This document shows, in pieces, positions 1-8,910 of a DNA stretch of 64,000 bases. The position numbers and the translations under genes were made by a program. Each line of letters starts with the position of its first letter. The first letter of the stretch is position 1. Location of the stretch: NCBI GenBank assembly GCA_035510555.1, contig DATKGX010000048.1, positions 35,988-99,987 of the forward strand, in the 5' to 3' direction. The notes below the pieces were generated by a model. That model was not told the DNA's origin. It searched no databases and saw nothing but the letters and a program-made list of their open reading frames with translations. This stretch comes from DATKGX01 sp035510555. GTDB taxonomy: Bacteria; Patescibacteriota; Microgenomatia; Levybacterales; UBA12049.

Positions 1-192
1 GGATTAGCCCTTTGGAGAGCAGCTCAGCTCAAACAAAGAAATTGGTTCGTAGGAATTTTGATTTTAAATACGGTGGGGATTTTGGAGATTGTTTATCTTT
101 TCTTCTTTGCTAAAAAGAAAATGACTTTAGGAGAGCTTAAGTTTTGGGCCGTAAAATTAAATCCCTTTTCGAAATCACCGCAAGCAAAATAA
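1..192 (+). CDS. DUF5652-like small membrane protein (3' part)
   Basis: The frame is open from the window edge to a TAA at 190-192 and gives the last 63 residues. It carries the pattern LWRAAQLKQRNWFVGILILN followed by a hydrophobic helix ending in YLFFFAKKK, which matches the DUF5652 family as I know it: short membrane proteins with a charged amphipathic stretch before the last helix. Function is unknown. Its 3' end overlaps the convergent YfhO gene by 56 bp. The start lies outside the window. Confidence 0.7.
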   Translation, partial: GLALWRAAQLKQRNWFVGILILNTVGILEIVYLFFFAKKKMTLGELKFWAVKLNPFSKSPQAK

Positions 193-2482
193 TAGTTAAT
201 AATCCTAAGACTCCAGCTAAAACACCTACGTTAAAACTTAATGGGTTGTAAACGAATTCTACTTGGTGTTTTCCACTTGGAACAAGAATTGCCCGGAAAG
301 TAAAATCGGCACGGTAAATTTGCGTCTGATGTCCGTCCACAAAAGCTTGCCAACCGGGATAATAAGTATCCGAAAGGAACAATAAATTGTTCCCACTGGA
401 ATTTGTGGTGATCAAGATTTTTCCCGAAGAATATTTATCGATTCTGGCTGTCCCCTGCCCGCTAAGATTGACCTTTGGATCCTGCTCTAAAACGAGTTCA
501 TTTCTTAAATCAAAGCTTGAACTAAACATCTTATTGAGAATTTTCTGCGGATTGCTTTCAACGATATATTTACTCGCTAGAAATGCTCGGGGAAAAGCAT
601 TCTTATTTTCAAAAACTTGGTAGACACCGTCATTATAAATAGTCGAGAATGTCCCGGACGGATAGCTCCAGAAGGGAAAAGTCCAGGGCGCATGACCGTC
701 CGCAACTTTATGCACAATATATTTTACTCCCAATAAATTAATTGCCTGTTTCGCGTAAAAACTATCTTTAGGAAAAGCAACAACAGAACGACCCGACTCA
801 ATCAGTATTCCTTTATCTAGCGATGCTATAAATTCTCCGTATCTTTTTACGTAAACCGCATCATACCCATCGAGCGCAGGCAGACAATAGTAAATTGTTC
901 CCTCGCCTCCCATATTACTAACGATTCTTTCAAACCCCGAAATTTTATTTAGCTCTTTTGTAATTGGAAGTTGTGGATACATTAAATTCCTTGGGTCAAA
1001 CGGCATCCATTTAGCGGAAAATCTCAACAAATCAAAAGAGACAACCAAGATTAACGCTAGCGGTAAAAGCTTAATTAGGAATTCTTTTTTAAGATGCACC
1101 GTTAATAAAGAAAATGTCGTTAAGACCCAGAGAGCGAAGAAAATAATTGTTGGCAGTATTAAATTTTGTTTAGCAATCGTTATTTTGTCCAGAGGAATCA
1201 GTAATTTTAAAAATACTACCGCCCAAAGTGCCACGAAAATTATCGTAAAAAGAGTTAGTAGTAAATAGATGGGTTTGATATTTTTCTGTCTGATGTCTTT
1301 AATTAATCTATCGAGCCCATAACCGGCTAAAACACAAGCCGAAAAACTAAATAAAACAATTATTCTACTTAAAGCGCTGGTTGAAAGAACCGGAACTTTA
1401 AGGAAAACCAATAAATCAAGTAGCGGAGTTTGAAAAGAGAAAAGAATTGCCAATAACCCCATCAAGCCAAAGAACAAAATCTCCTTTTTTCTGACTTTAA
1501 AAATCGCGTAAAATCCCAAAATCAAAGGCACAACTCCAATATAAGCATTCCATTCCGCGTAATGGCCAAACCAATCGTTTCTCGTCACTGGATTGCCTAA
1601 ATAGTCGGGGACTAAAAAGGTTGATAAATATCCCCAGGGAATAACTTCACCTTTGGCAAAAATTCCGCTTCTTAAAGATTGCATGTATGCTTCAACCGAT
1701 GGAAAAAGTTGGGGCAGTGAAAGTAAAAAGCCTAGAAAAGTATAAAGTATGACATAAAAAGCGTTACGGGTATTTCTTGTTTGAAAAAATTTGAAGATTA
1801 TATACGCTGCGACAAACAGAAAAAAGTAAATACTGATTTGGAAATGTCCGCTGAAAAAAGACAGCGGTAAAGAAAGAGCAAGCAAAATTAAAAACCGATT
1901 TTTTTGTGTCTGATAGAATTTCTCAATCGCAAACAAAGTCAGTGGTAAAAAAAGAATTGCATATCCTAGCGTTGCATAAGCCATCCAAGTCGTGATAAAA
2001 CCGCAGAACATAAAACCCAAAGAGCCGATAAGTGAGCCTTCATTGCTGATCTTTAGAGATTTGAGAAAAGCGAACATAAATAATCCTGCTAGCAATGGCT
2101 GTAATAATACCAATAAGCTCCAAGTATCAATAAATGGCAGAATAAAGAAGATTAAATTAAAAGGCGATAAAACAGCCGACTGGTAATTTGCGAGTTGTGG
2201 TGTTCCGGAAAAACTGTAAGGATTCCAAAGGGGGAGTTGCCAATTCTTCAAAGTTTCTATCGTTAAAGTTTTCCAAGGATAGATTTGTGTGATGATATCC
2301 GGCATCGCATTATTTTTAATCGGCGACGCAAATCCGGGATACGCATTCCAGGGAGAAAAAAAGTTTACCAAATAGGTTGATGAAAAAGGAACTTTATGCT
2401 GGATAAAATATGGGGAGGAAAAAATAAACCAGACAGCAATGATTAGTAGAACTGGCCAAAATCGTTTGAGTAATTTTATCAT
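137..2482 (-). CDS. YfhO-family polytopic membrane protein, putative GT-C glycosyltransferase
   Basis: This 781-residue protein has an N-terminal anchor, an extracellular loop rich in aromatic residues (QIYPWKTLTIETLKNWQLPLWNPYSFSG, around residues 66-93), about a dozen hydrophobic helices, and a soluble C-terminal part ending in one more helix. The IYPW...PLWNPY loop is typical of YfhO, a family linked in Firmicutes to glycosylation of lipoteichoic acid with lipid-linked sugars. By analogy it would move a sugar from a polyprenyl-phosphate donor outside the membrane; the acceptor is unknown. It is the last gene of the glycan operon and overlaps the previous gene by 4 bp. A paralogue lies at 10444-12816. 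Confidence 0.85.
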   Translation of the reverse strand: MIKLLKRFWPVLLIIAVWFIFSSPYFIQHKVPFSSTYLVNFFSPWNAYPGFASPIKNNAMPDIITQIYPWKTLTIETLKNWQLPLWNPYSFSGTPQLANYQSAVLSPFNLIFFILPFIDTWSLLVLLQPLLAGLFMFAFLKSLKISNEGSLIGSLGFMFCGFITTWMAYATLGYAILFLPLTLFAIEKFYQTQKNRFLILLALSLPLSFFSGHFQISIYFFLFVAAYIIFKFFQTRNTRNAFYVILYTFLGFLLSLPQLFPSVEAYMQSLRSGIFAKGEVIPWGYLSTFLVPDYLGNPVTRNDWFGHYAEWNAYIGVVPLILGFYAIFKVRKKEILFFGLMGLLAILFSFQTPLLDLLVFLKVPVLSTSALSRIIVLFSFSACVLAGYGLDRLIKDIRQKNIKPIYLLLTLFTIIFVALWAVVFLKLLIPLDKITIAKQNLILPTIIFFALWVLTTFSLLTVHLKKEFLIKLLPLALILVVSFDLLRFSAKWMPFDPRNLMYPQLPITKELNKISGFERIVSNMGGEGTIYYCLPALDGYDAVYVKRYGEFIASLDKGILIESGRSVVAFPKDSFYAKQAINLLGVKYIVHKVADGHAPWTFPFWSYPSGTFSTIYNDGVYQVFENKNAFPRAFLASKYIVESNPQKILNKMFSSSFDLRNELVLEQDPKVNLSGQGTARIDKYSSGKILITTNSSGNNLLFLSDTYYPGWQAFVDGHQTQIYRADFTFRAILVPSGKHQVEFVYNPLSFNVGVLAGVLGLLTIILLAVISKRDLILRPKT

Positions 2483-3240
2483 GACTTTTTATTTTTGGCT
2501 TGGTTTTGTAATTCCCATAACTTTGCGTACGTCACAAACATACTAAACGACTGGTACATACTTTCTACGATTCCCGTTGCCCCCGCCTTGTATCCTCCTT
2601 GTCTAATGTATGAATCAAAGAATGTCGTCAGCATTACTCTTGGAAATCTCCACCACGTCATTTGCGGATGTCCACTGTTATACCGAAGCAGTGCCTCCTG
2701 CGTTGACCATTCAATGGTTTTACTTAGCATACTTTCCAAATCACGGTGCGTAAAATGTAAAATAAATCCTTCGTTGATTTTCCCAATTTCACCATCCACA
2801 ATCGGACTTTCGTGCAGCTTCCCTTTCCATCCTTTTAACTTTTCTTTTTTAAACAACCTTTCCAATTTTTCAATTTTAGGCCACTGGCACTTGCCAAAAT
2901 AAAAATTCTTTCTCCTTAAAAAATACGCCGCATATTTGGTTTCATCCGTAATAATTTTCTTGATTGAACTCTTGAGTTCATCATCTATTCTTTCATCCGC
3001 ATCAAGATACAGTACCCAATCGTTTTCCGCTTTACTCAAGCCAAAATTCCTAAGTTCCGAAAAATCATTGGTTTTTATTTCATAAACTTTAGCCTTTTTT
3101 TCTTCGGAAATCTGTTTAGTTTTATCGGTTGAACCATTATCAATCACAATAATTTCGTCGCAAAACCCTAAGCTTTCTAAAGCCTCTCTGATCATCTTCT
3201 CTTCATCTCTTGCAATGATGATAGCCGAAATTTTATTCAT
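2479..3240 (-). CDS. GT2 family glycosyltransferase
   Basis: This 253-residue protein has a GT-A fold: N-terminal KISAIIIARDEEKMI, the nucleotide-binding VIDNGSTDKT, and a DAD metal-binding triad at residues 80-82 (LYLDADERID). The C-terminal half contains the WKGKLHESP and HFTHRDLESML stretches typical of the WaaE/KdtX-like GT2 subgroup that adds sugars to envelope glycans. It overlaps the upstream gene by 8 bp and the downstream YfhO gene by 4 bp, so translation is probably coupled. The donor and acceptor cannot be read from sequence. The shared helical tail (YIRQGGYKAGATG) also occurs in the GT2 at 4150-5067, which suggests a local duplication. Confidence 0.85.
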   Translation of the reverse strand: MNKISAIIIARDEEKMIREALESLGFCDEIIVIDNGSTDKTKQISEEKKAKVYEIKTNDFSELRNFGLSKAENDWVLYLDADERIDDELKSSIKKIITDETKYAAYFLRRKNFYFGKCQWPKIEKLERLFKKEKLKGWKGKLHESPIVDGEIGKINEGFILHFTHRDLESMLSKTIEWSTQEALLRYNSGHPQMTWWRFPRVMLTTFFDSYIRQGGYKAGATGIVESMYQSFSMFVTYAKLWELQNQAKNKKS

Positions 3241-4147
3241 GATAACTTCCTTTCCTAAATCTTCGAAGATAAAAATCCAAAACGCCTTTTTTTTGCCAAG
3301 ACCTACCTGTTAACATAATTCTGAAACTTTCTTTAATCAGCGCAATCTTTGTTCTAAGAGATGAGTAACCGAAGCCGAACAATAATCTGTTTCGGGTTAT
3401 ATAATAGTCGTGAAGTGATGAACCGGAACCGCCTGTAGACCCAGCATTTAAATGCCACAATATACCTTTCGGTTGATAAAAAACTTTGAAGCCCATTTTT
3501 TTTGCCCGTTGGCTCAAATCATTATCTTCATAATAAAGAAAATATCTTTCGTCAAACAAACCGACCTTTTCCAGAACATCCCGCTTGATCATTTCACAAC
3601 AGCCGCTGGCAAAATCCGTCTGCTCGACTTTTTCATATTGTCCTTTATCAACTTCGTCAACTCCACGATGCGAAGCGAGTATATTTCCCCAATCCATTTT
3701 ACCTCCGGCATACCAAATCACTTTTCCCAACTCTGATTCTAGATATCTGTCTTTATGAAACTCGTGGCCCTTGGAAAAATAGATTTTCGGAGAAACTATT
3801 CCGCAGTCTTTTTCTTCTTGAAAAGTCTTGAGCAGTTCGCTAATTAAATTCTTGTCAAGAATGACGTCATTATTCAAAACAACGACATAATCCGCGCCGT
3901 TTTCTAAAGCATGCTTAATTCCCAAATTCTGTCCGCCGGCAAATCCCAGATTCTTCTCGCTTCTGATTATTTTTAAAATGAACTTCTGATATTTTTTATT
4001 CTCAGCAAACTTTTCCTTCGAAGCATTATCAACAACAACCACACTTAGATCAAAATCTTCTTTATTTATTGCTTCCAAACTTTGAAGACATTCGTGAGTA
4101 TCTTTATTGCCATTGAAATTTAGGATTGTGACAAAAATTTTCGCCAT
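3233..4147 (-). CDS. GT2 glycosyltransferase, rhamnosyltransferase-like
   Basis: The start is placed at the Met of MAKIFVTILNFNGNKD (4147), because the frame upstream of it only repeats the end of the neighbouring gene and lacks family features. The 304-residue product has VVVVDNASKE, the loop NLGFAGGQNLGIKHA, and the metal-binding triplet of LNNDV at about residues 92-94. The middle part (FASGCCEMIKRDVLEKVGLFDE, YYEDNDLSQRAKKMG) is diagnostic of WbbL/rhamnosyltransferase-type GT2 enzymes, which act on nucleotide sugars at the inner face of the membrane. It starts 2 bp after the upstream stop and overlaps the next gene by 8 bp. Confidence 0.85.
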   Translation of the reverse strand: MAKIFVTILNFNGNKDTHECLQSLEAINKEDFDLSVVVVDNASKEKFAENKKYQKFILKIIRSEKNLGFAGGQNLGIKHALENGADYVVVLNNDVILDKNLISELLKTFQEEKDCGIVSPKIYFSKGHEFHKDRYLESELGKVIWYAGGKMDWGNILASHRGVDEVDKGQYEKVEQTDFASGCCEMIKRDVLEKVGLFDERYFLYYEDNDLSQRAKKMGFKVFYQPKGILWHLNAGSTGGSGSSLHDYYITRNRLLFGFGYSSLRTKIALIKESFRIMLTGRSWQKKGVLDFYLRRFRKGSYHE

Positions 4148-4149
4148 AT

Positions 4150-5067
4150 TTATATTCCGCGGAGTTTGTTGGAAACTCTTTGCAGGTGCCGTTGAATTGG
4201 ATTTTTGATGCTTTCTAATTTCTCCTTTGAAATCCAATATAGAACTTCCCGTCCGCCTCTCTGGAATTCCTTTTCGGTATCTTTAAGAAAATCCTCTTTG
4301 TCATACTCCTTGAATCCTTGTTTTTCCCAAAGATAAGCAAAAATTAAGAAATGATAGAACGCCATTAAAAGCGACAGCATCAACCCATAGAAGCCATCCT
4401 TATAGCCTTTTCTGGCGAAAAACCGGCTGATAAACTCGTTTAAGGGAAATCTGACGGCATCAAAAGCAGAAAACTGATAACCTTTATCTAAATAATCTTG
4501 AGCTTCATTCGGCGCATAAATATCAACGGTTCTTCTGATAAATTGCGTAATCGTTTCGTAATGATGGTGAATTATGAACTCCTTTAGATAAACTGACTCG
4601 CCTTCTAATTTTAGCGCCTCGTGAACATGCGCTTTGACATATTTTCCTTTACCCTTTTTAAATAGTCTTAATTGCGGATCCGGATACCAACCGGTGTGTT
4701 CAATGAATTTACCAAAGATGATATTTTTTCTGGGAATCCAGTACCCATTAATTTCTGCTTTTTGATTTTTGATTTTTGATTTTATTTCTTCCGCCAATTC
4801 TTTGGAAACATCTTCGTCCGCATCAATGCTTAAGATCCAATCGCCGGTGGCCTTTTCAAAGCCGAAGTTCTTTTGTAAGTCTATTTCTGCCGGATTATTT
4901 TTTTGCGAGAAAACTTTAGCGGTGTATTTTTTAGCAATTTCTGCGGTTTTATCGGTTGAACTATTATCAACCACTATTATTTCGTCGGCAAAAGCTAAAG
5001 ATTTAAGACATTGCTCAATATTTTTTTCTTCGTTGTAAGCCGAAATTACGGCTGAAACTTTACTCAT
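4150..5067 (-). CDS. GT2 glycosyltransferase, WaaE-like
   Basis: This 305-residue GT-A enzyme has the order VSAVISAYNEEKNI, VVDNSSTDKT and a DAD triad at 82-84 (LSIDADEDVS). A C-terminal region (ARKGYKDGFYGLMLSLLMAFYHFLIFAYLWEKQ) probably lies on the membrane surface. It is the closest local relative of the 2479-3240 gene, with the same WYPDPQLRLFKKGK-type motif and H-x-x-E position (HVHEAL). It follows the flippase gene after 1 bp. The role is presumed addition of one sugar to a lipid-linked surface glycan; specificity is unknown. Confidence 0.85.
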   Translation of the reverse strand: MSKVSAVISAYNEEKNIEQCLKSLAFADEIIVVDNSSTDKTAEIAKKYTAKVFSQKNNPAEIDLQKNFGFEKATGDWILSIDADEDVSKELAEEIKSKIKNQKAEINGYWIPRKNIIFGKFIEHTGWYPDPQLRLFKKGKGKYVKAHVHEALKLEGESVYLKEFIIHHHYETITQFIRRTVDIYAPNEAQDYLDKGYQFSAFDAVRFPLNEFISRFFARKGYKDGFYGLMLSLLMAFYHFLIFAYLWEKQGFKEYDKEDFLKDTEKEFQRGGREVLYWISKEKLESIKNPIQRHLQRVSNKLRGI

Positions 5068-5068
5068 T

Positions 5069-6523
5069 TTATCTTCGTAAGTGACTTATGACTAATCTTG
5101 CGTCCGCCAAAACTTCATTCCGTGCGAAAAGAAAGATACATAAAAAGTATAGCACTGCGCCCAGCAAAATCATAAAAATAAGCGAGATTAAGCTTCTGAC
5201 CAGAATCGGGCTTAGGAAGTAAATTACAATACCCATTATCGCAGCTGCTAAGAATGGATACATTGTAGCCGCAAAAACATTGAATTTAACATATTTTTTC
5301 GCAAGATAAACTACCAATACTACCGAGCAAGCAATTAAAGCCGATGCCGCCGCAACACCGTTAAAGCCCATCGTGACTATGAGAATAGGGGTTAAAACCC
5401 AGGTCGCAATTGTCCAACCAACCATTAGATACAAAGAGATTTTTATTTTTCCGATGGCGTTAAGAGCATTGGTTAAAGGCGTTGATATCGAAGACAAGGC
5501 GGCGCCAATTGCAAAAAGAGCTAAGGATAAAAGCGCCGGCTCCCATTTAAGATATTTTGGAATTAAATGGATAAAATATGGTGAAAGCGTGACAAGTCCG
5601 ACTAAAGCCGGAAAAATCAAAAAACAGGCCGCAAAAATTGATTTTTCAATTGCTCTTTCTAAAACTTCTTTTTCGTTTTGCAATCTCGAAAAGGAAGGAA
5701 AAGTAATCCTAATCACGTTATCCATAATTAGCCTTAAAGGCGCAAACGCCCATTTCTGCGCAAAACCGATATAACCAACTTGAGCAAGCGGTAAAGCTTT
5801 TCCTAGGTAGGCAATAAATAAATCATCTTTGATTAGAGCTAGAAAACTATTTAGCTGAAACGGAATTCCGAAAGACAGAAGTTTTCGCGCCGATTCTTTT
5901 GAAAATCCAAATCCAATTTTCCAAGGGCTAATTATATAAATTGCAATTACGCCGGAGATTCCCCTAGCCAGAACCGCGTAGGTAAAGCTATAAACACCAA
6001 AACCTTTGATGGCTAAAATGACAACCACAATGCTAAAGAAAAAAGTTTCGACGATTTGCGGAATTACCAACTTCTCAAAACGTAAATCTCTTTCGAGAAT
6101 TATTGACGGAATTGTTTTTAGAGACGATAGGAAGAAGGCAATTGCTAAAGCTTGAAATAAATAGATTCCTTCCTGCTCCAGATGGTAAAAATTAGCGATT
6201 GGTCGAGCTAAGAAGAGAGCGATTAAGACGACTGAAACAACCAAGATTTGCTGTAGAGTAAAAGTTGTTTTTAAATCTTCCCGGGTAATCGCTTCTTTTT
6301 TCTGGATTAACGCGGCCGCCAAACCAATATCCGAAAAATAGGAGAGGAAAGCAATTGCGGCCGAAACGACAAAATAAACACCAAAAATTGCCGGCGACAA
6401 AAAAATCGTCAGCAAAAAATTAGCTAAAAAACTGACTATTTGAATAACAAAAGTTCTCGACGTCAAAGCAAAGACGCCCCGAATGGAACGTTTAGTGATT
6501 ACTGCGATATCAACTTCTTCCAT
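5069..6523 (-). CDS. MOP-superfamily oligosaccharide flippase (Wzx-like)
   Basis: The product is 484 residues with twelve or more predicted helices. It opens with ITKRSIRGVFALTSRTFVIQIVSFLANFLLTIFLSP, and an ISDIGLAAALIQ-type motif (YFSDIGLAAALIQKKE) follows the second helix. This is the signature of PST/MOP flippases that move undecaprenyl-linked oligosaccharides across the plasma membrane. It sits in the middle of the glycosyltransferase operon and overlaps the preceding GT2 by 14 bp. It would export the lipid-linked unit that the cytoplasmic GT2 enzymes build, for use by the YfhO/GT39-type enzymes outside. Confidence 0.88.
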   Translation of the reverse strand: MEEVDIAVITKRSIRGVFALTSRTFVIQIVSFLANFLLTIFLSPAIFGVYFVVSAAIAFLSYFSDIGLAAALIQKKEAITREDLKTTFTLQQILVVSVVLIALFLARPIANFYHLEQEGIYLFQALAIAFFLSSLKTIPSIILERDLRFEKLVIPQIVETFFFSIVVVILAIKGFGVYSFTYAVLARGISGVIAIYIISPWKIGFGFSKESARKLLSFGIPFQLNSFLALIKDDLFIAYLGKALPLAQVGYIGFAQKWAFAPLRLIMDNVIRITFPSFSRLQNEKEVLERAIEKSIFAACFLIFPALVGLVTLSPYFIHLIPKYLKWEPALLSLALFAIGAALSSISTPLTNALNAIGKIKISLYLMVGWTIATWVLTPILIVTMGFNGVAAASALIACSVVLVVYLAKKYVKFNVFAATMYPFLAAAIMGIVIYFLSPILVRSLISLIFMILLGAVLYFLCIFLFARNEVLADARLVISHLRR

Positions 6524-7226
6524 AATTAAAACTTAAATCTTTCCAAAGCGACAAACTTTCTCTTACAGCTCTTACAATTACTCTTAAATTCCCTCCGCTT
6601 TGATCCCCATAAATCCGCGGATAATGGTTTACTTCTACTTGTATGATTTTTAAATGCGCTTTTTTTGCTTTGGCTAGAATTTCGGTTGTTATCATCGCGC
6701 CCTCTGACTGAAAAGGCAGGATTTTATTTAAAGCGTCTTTTTTAAAAAGCTTAAAACCACAATCGATATCTTTGAAGTGAAAGTTGAAAAGTAAAAAATC
6801 CCACACTTTTAGCATATTCATTAAAATATGCCGAAAAGGATTATCCAGTCTCTTTTTTCGATAGCCTATGACCATATCTGCGTTTTCAATTCTTTCCAAA
6901 AACTTTGTTACTTCCGAAAAATCAAATTGCCCATCGCCGTCACTAAAAACGACCAAGTCATATTTTGCTTTGGCAAAACCTGTTTTAAGCGCTGCTCCGT
7001 ATCCCCTATTTTTCTCGTGAGAAACAACGCTTAAGTTTGGATTTTGTTTGGCTAAATTTTGAGCAATTTCTAAAGTTTTATCTGACGAACCATCGTCAAC
7101 CATTATAATTTCCCATTTATTGACGACTTTTTGCAGCACGGGAATTGCTTTTTTAATCACCGCTTCGATATTATCCTGCTCATTCCAAAATGGGAAAAAA
7201 ACTGATAGCTCTGAAACTTTATGCAT
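6510..7226 (-). CDS. GT2 polyprenyl-phosphate sugar synthase (DPM1-like)
   Basis: This 238-residue protein has SVFFPFWNEQDNIEAVI, MVDDGSSDKT, the NRGYGAALKTGF loop, and DGDGQFD at about 96-102 as metal site, followed by IGYRKKRLDNP and the DIDCGFKLFKKDAL signature. These define the dolichol/undecaprenyl-phosphate mannose or glucose synthase subgroup. It lacks the C-terminal membrane helices of GtrB, so it is a soluble DPM1-like form. It would make the polyprenyl-phosphate sugar used by the GT-C proteins in the same operon. It overlaps the upstream gene by 8 bp. Confidence 0.87.
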   Translation of the reverse strand: MHKVSELSVFFPFWNEQDNIEAVIKKAIPVLQKVVNKWEIIMVDDGSSDKTLEIAQNLAKQNPNLSVVSHEKNRGYGAALKTGFAKAKYDLVVFSDGDGQFDFSEVTKFLERIENADMVIGYRKKRLDNPFRHILMNMLKVWDFLLFNFHFKDIDCGFKLFKKDALNKILPFQSEGAMITTEILAKAKKAHLKIIQVEVNHYPRIYGDQSGGNLRVIVRAVRESLSLWKDLSFNYGRS

Positions 7227-8910
7227 ATTTTTTGTTTAGCTGAATTATACCAGCAAAAAGAGCCAAGACACCAGCCAGAGAAATGAGATCGGCCAATAAC
7301 TCCACCTGGGTTTGTTTGAATACTAATTTCAGATCGTGCTGCCCCTTGGGGAAATTGATCTCTGTACCCTTACTATTATTATAAAGAGGAATTTCACTGT
7401 TATCCACGTAAGCATGCCATGCTGGGAAATAAGCTAAAGGAACTGTGATATTTCCTGTTTTCGCTGCATTTATGGTTAGGTTTATTGATTGAGTTTTTTT
7501 GTTAACGCTAACTAACTTGTTATTGTTTGAGTTAAGATTTGCAAAATTGGCAAGACCGTTTTGGGTTTGCGGACGCTTAAAATCTTTTGGCAAATATTCA
7601 TCGGAAATTTTTGATGTCCTCCACTGTAGCGCATAAGCATTAGTGTAATACTGTGAATCTACCTGTAAATACTTTTCCGGAACAAAAAACTTCATACTTA
7701 CTAAAACTAGGAAACCTGACAGCAAGATCAATAATGATATTGTGACTATTTTCTTTTTGACTAAATTTTCCATCACCCAAAATAACGCACCGGAAATAAA
7801 TGAGGCAAAAAATACTATCAACAGTAAAAATCTCCATGGATATTGGAGAAAGGCCATCGGACGCAGCAATTCCCACACCGGCTGGGAAATCTGAAGCGTA
7901 AAGAAAATAGAAATCAGAAAGCCTAAGAAAGCCAGAACCAAAATTATTAATTTTTCTCTGGAAAAACTGTTGAAATATCTTCTTAAGAACAAGGCAAGAA
8001 GTGCAAAAACAGATAGGAATGACGCTAGGAGGATATGATATTTCCCGATCATAAACGATAAGCCATCGACGCAACCCTTAGTTGAACCACCATATCCCCA
8101 CGGACTGGTCCAAAGCTGGCTAAGGCAAACAAAGTGATCACGAAAATTTGAACCGCCACCGATAAGTGAACTAACATTCGTATATTGCATCTCCAAAATC
8201 GCCGGCAGCCAGTAGAAAGCAGACAGCAAGACTGCGATGATGAAAGCAGACAAAAGATAAGAAATAACTCTCCTATTTCTTGCTTTAAGAGTTAAATAGA
8301 GTACAAATAATACGAGAAATGGTGAAACCATCAGCGCGGTTAAATTATGAGAAATAACTATGAAAGCAAATGAGATTGCAGAAAGAATAACGTAGCGCCA
8401 TCTTTCTTCTTTACAAATCTTCCAAAGCCCTAAAAATACCAATGGAACAAAAGCATATGCCCAAAACTCGGCTACGTCTCCCCTAACGTAAATGTCTAAA
8501 GCGTGATACGGGGCATACATGTAAAATAGCGCAGAGAGAATTCCTCCCGATTTACCCCAGAACTCCTTAGCCAAGAAATACATCGAGACGCCGGCCGATA
8601 TCACTCCAAGCGCCATCATTATTTTTGTCGCTAGCAGCGCATTGAACCCGACAATTTCGATGATACCACCGATATAGTATGGTAAAGGGTCATAAAAATT
8701 AAAAATCGGGTAACCAAAGCCATAACCTAAATCAGTACTCCACCTCACCGGCAACATTGTGTCGCTTAGGCCCTTAGCCATTTCATAAACCCTAGCCACT
8801 TGAGTATCATCATGAATTGGGAAAAAACCAGAACGCAGGAACGGCAAAATAGTAAAGACAGAAAAAATTAGAACAAAAACAATCGGTAATAAGTTTTTAA
8901 GAATTTTCAT
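7219..8910 (-). CDS. PTPS-related/YfhO-like membrane protein
   Basis: This 563-residue polytopic protein has FFPIHDDTQVARVYEMAKGLSDTMLPVRWSTDLGYGFGYPIFNFYDPLPYYIGG near the N-terminus, the hallmark of the family named after a '6-pyruvoyl-tetrahydropterin synthase related' membrane domain. The name is historical and no pterin chemistry is implied. The acidic pair HDD in the first outer loop resembles the catalytic loop of GT-C transferases. The C-terminal soluble domain (LAYFPAWHAYVDNSEIPLYNN) resembles the tail of YfhO. It is a tandem paralogue of 8907-10466, overlaps it by 4 bp, and probably shares an extracytoplasmic sugar-transfer role. Confidence 0.75.
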   Translation of the reverse strand: MKILKNLLPIVFVLIFSVFTILPFLRSGFFPIHDDTQVARVYEMAKGLSDTMLPVRWSTDLGYGFGYPIFNFYDPLPYYIGGIIEIVGFNALLATKIMMALGVISAGVSMYFLAKEFWGKSGGILSALFYMYAPYHALDIYVRGDVAEFWAYAFVPLVFLGLWKICKEERWRYVILSAISFAFIVISHNLTALMVSPFLVLFVLYLTLKARNRRVISYLLSAFIIAVLLSAFYWLPAILEMQYTNVSSLIGGGSNFRDHFVCLSQLWTSPWGYGGSTKGCVDGLSFMIGKYHILLASFLSVFALLALFLRRYFNSFSREKLIILVLAFLGFLISIFFTLQISQPVWELLRPMAFLQYPWRFLLLIVFFASFISGALFWVMENLVKKKIVTISLLILLSGFLVLVSMKFFVPEKYLQVDSQYYTNAYALQWRTSKISDEYLPKDFKRPQTQNGLANFANLNSNNNKLVSVNKKTQSINLTINAAKTGNITVPLAYFPAWHAYVDNSEIPLYNNSKGTEINFPKGQHDLKLVFKQTQVELLADLISLAGVLALFAGIIQLNKKYA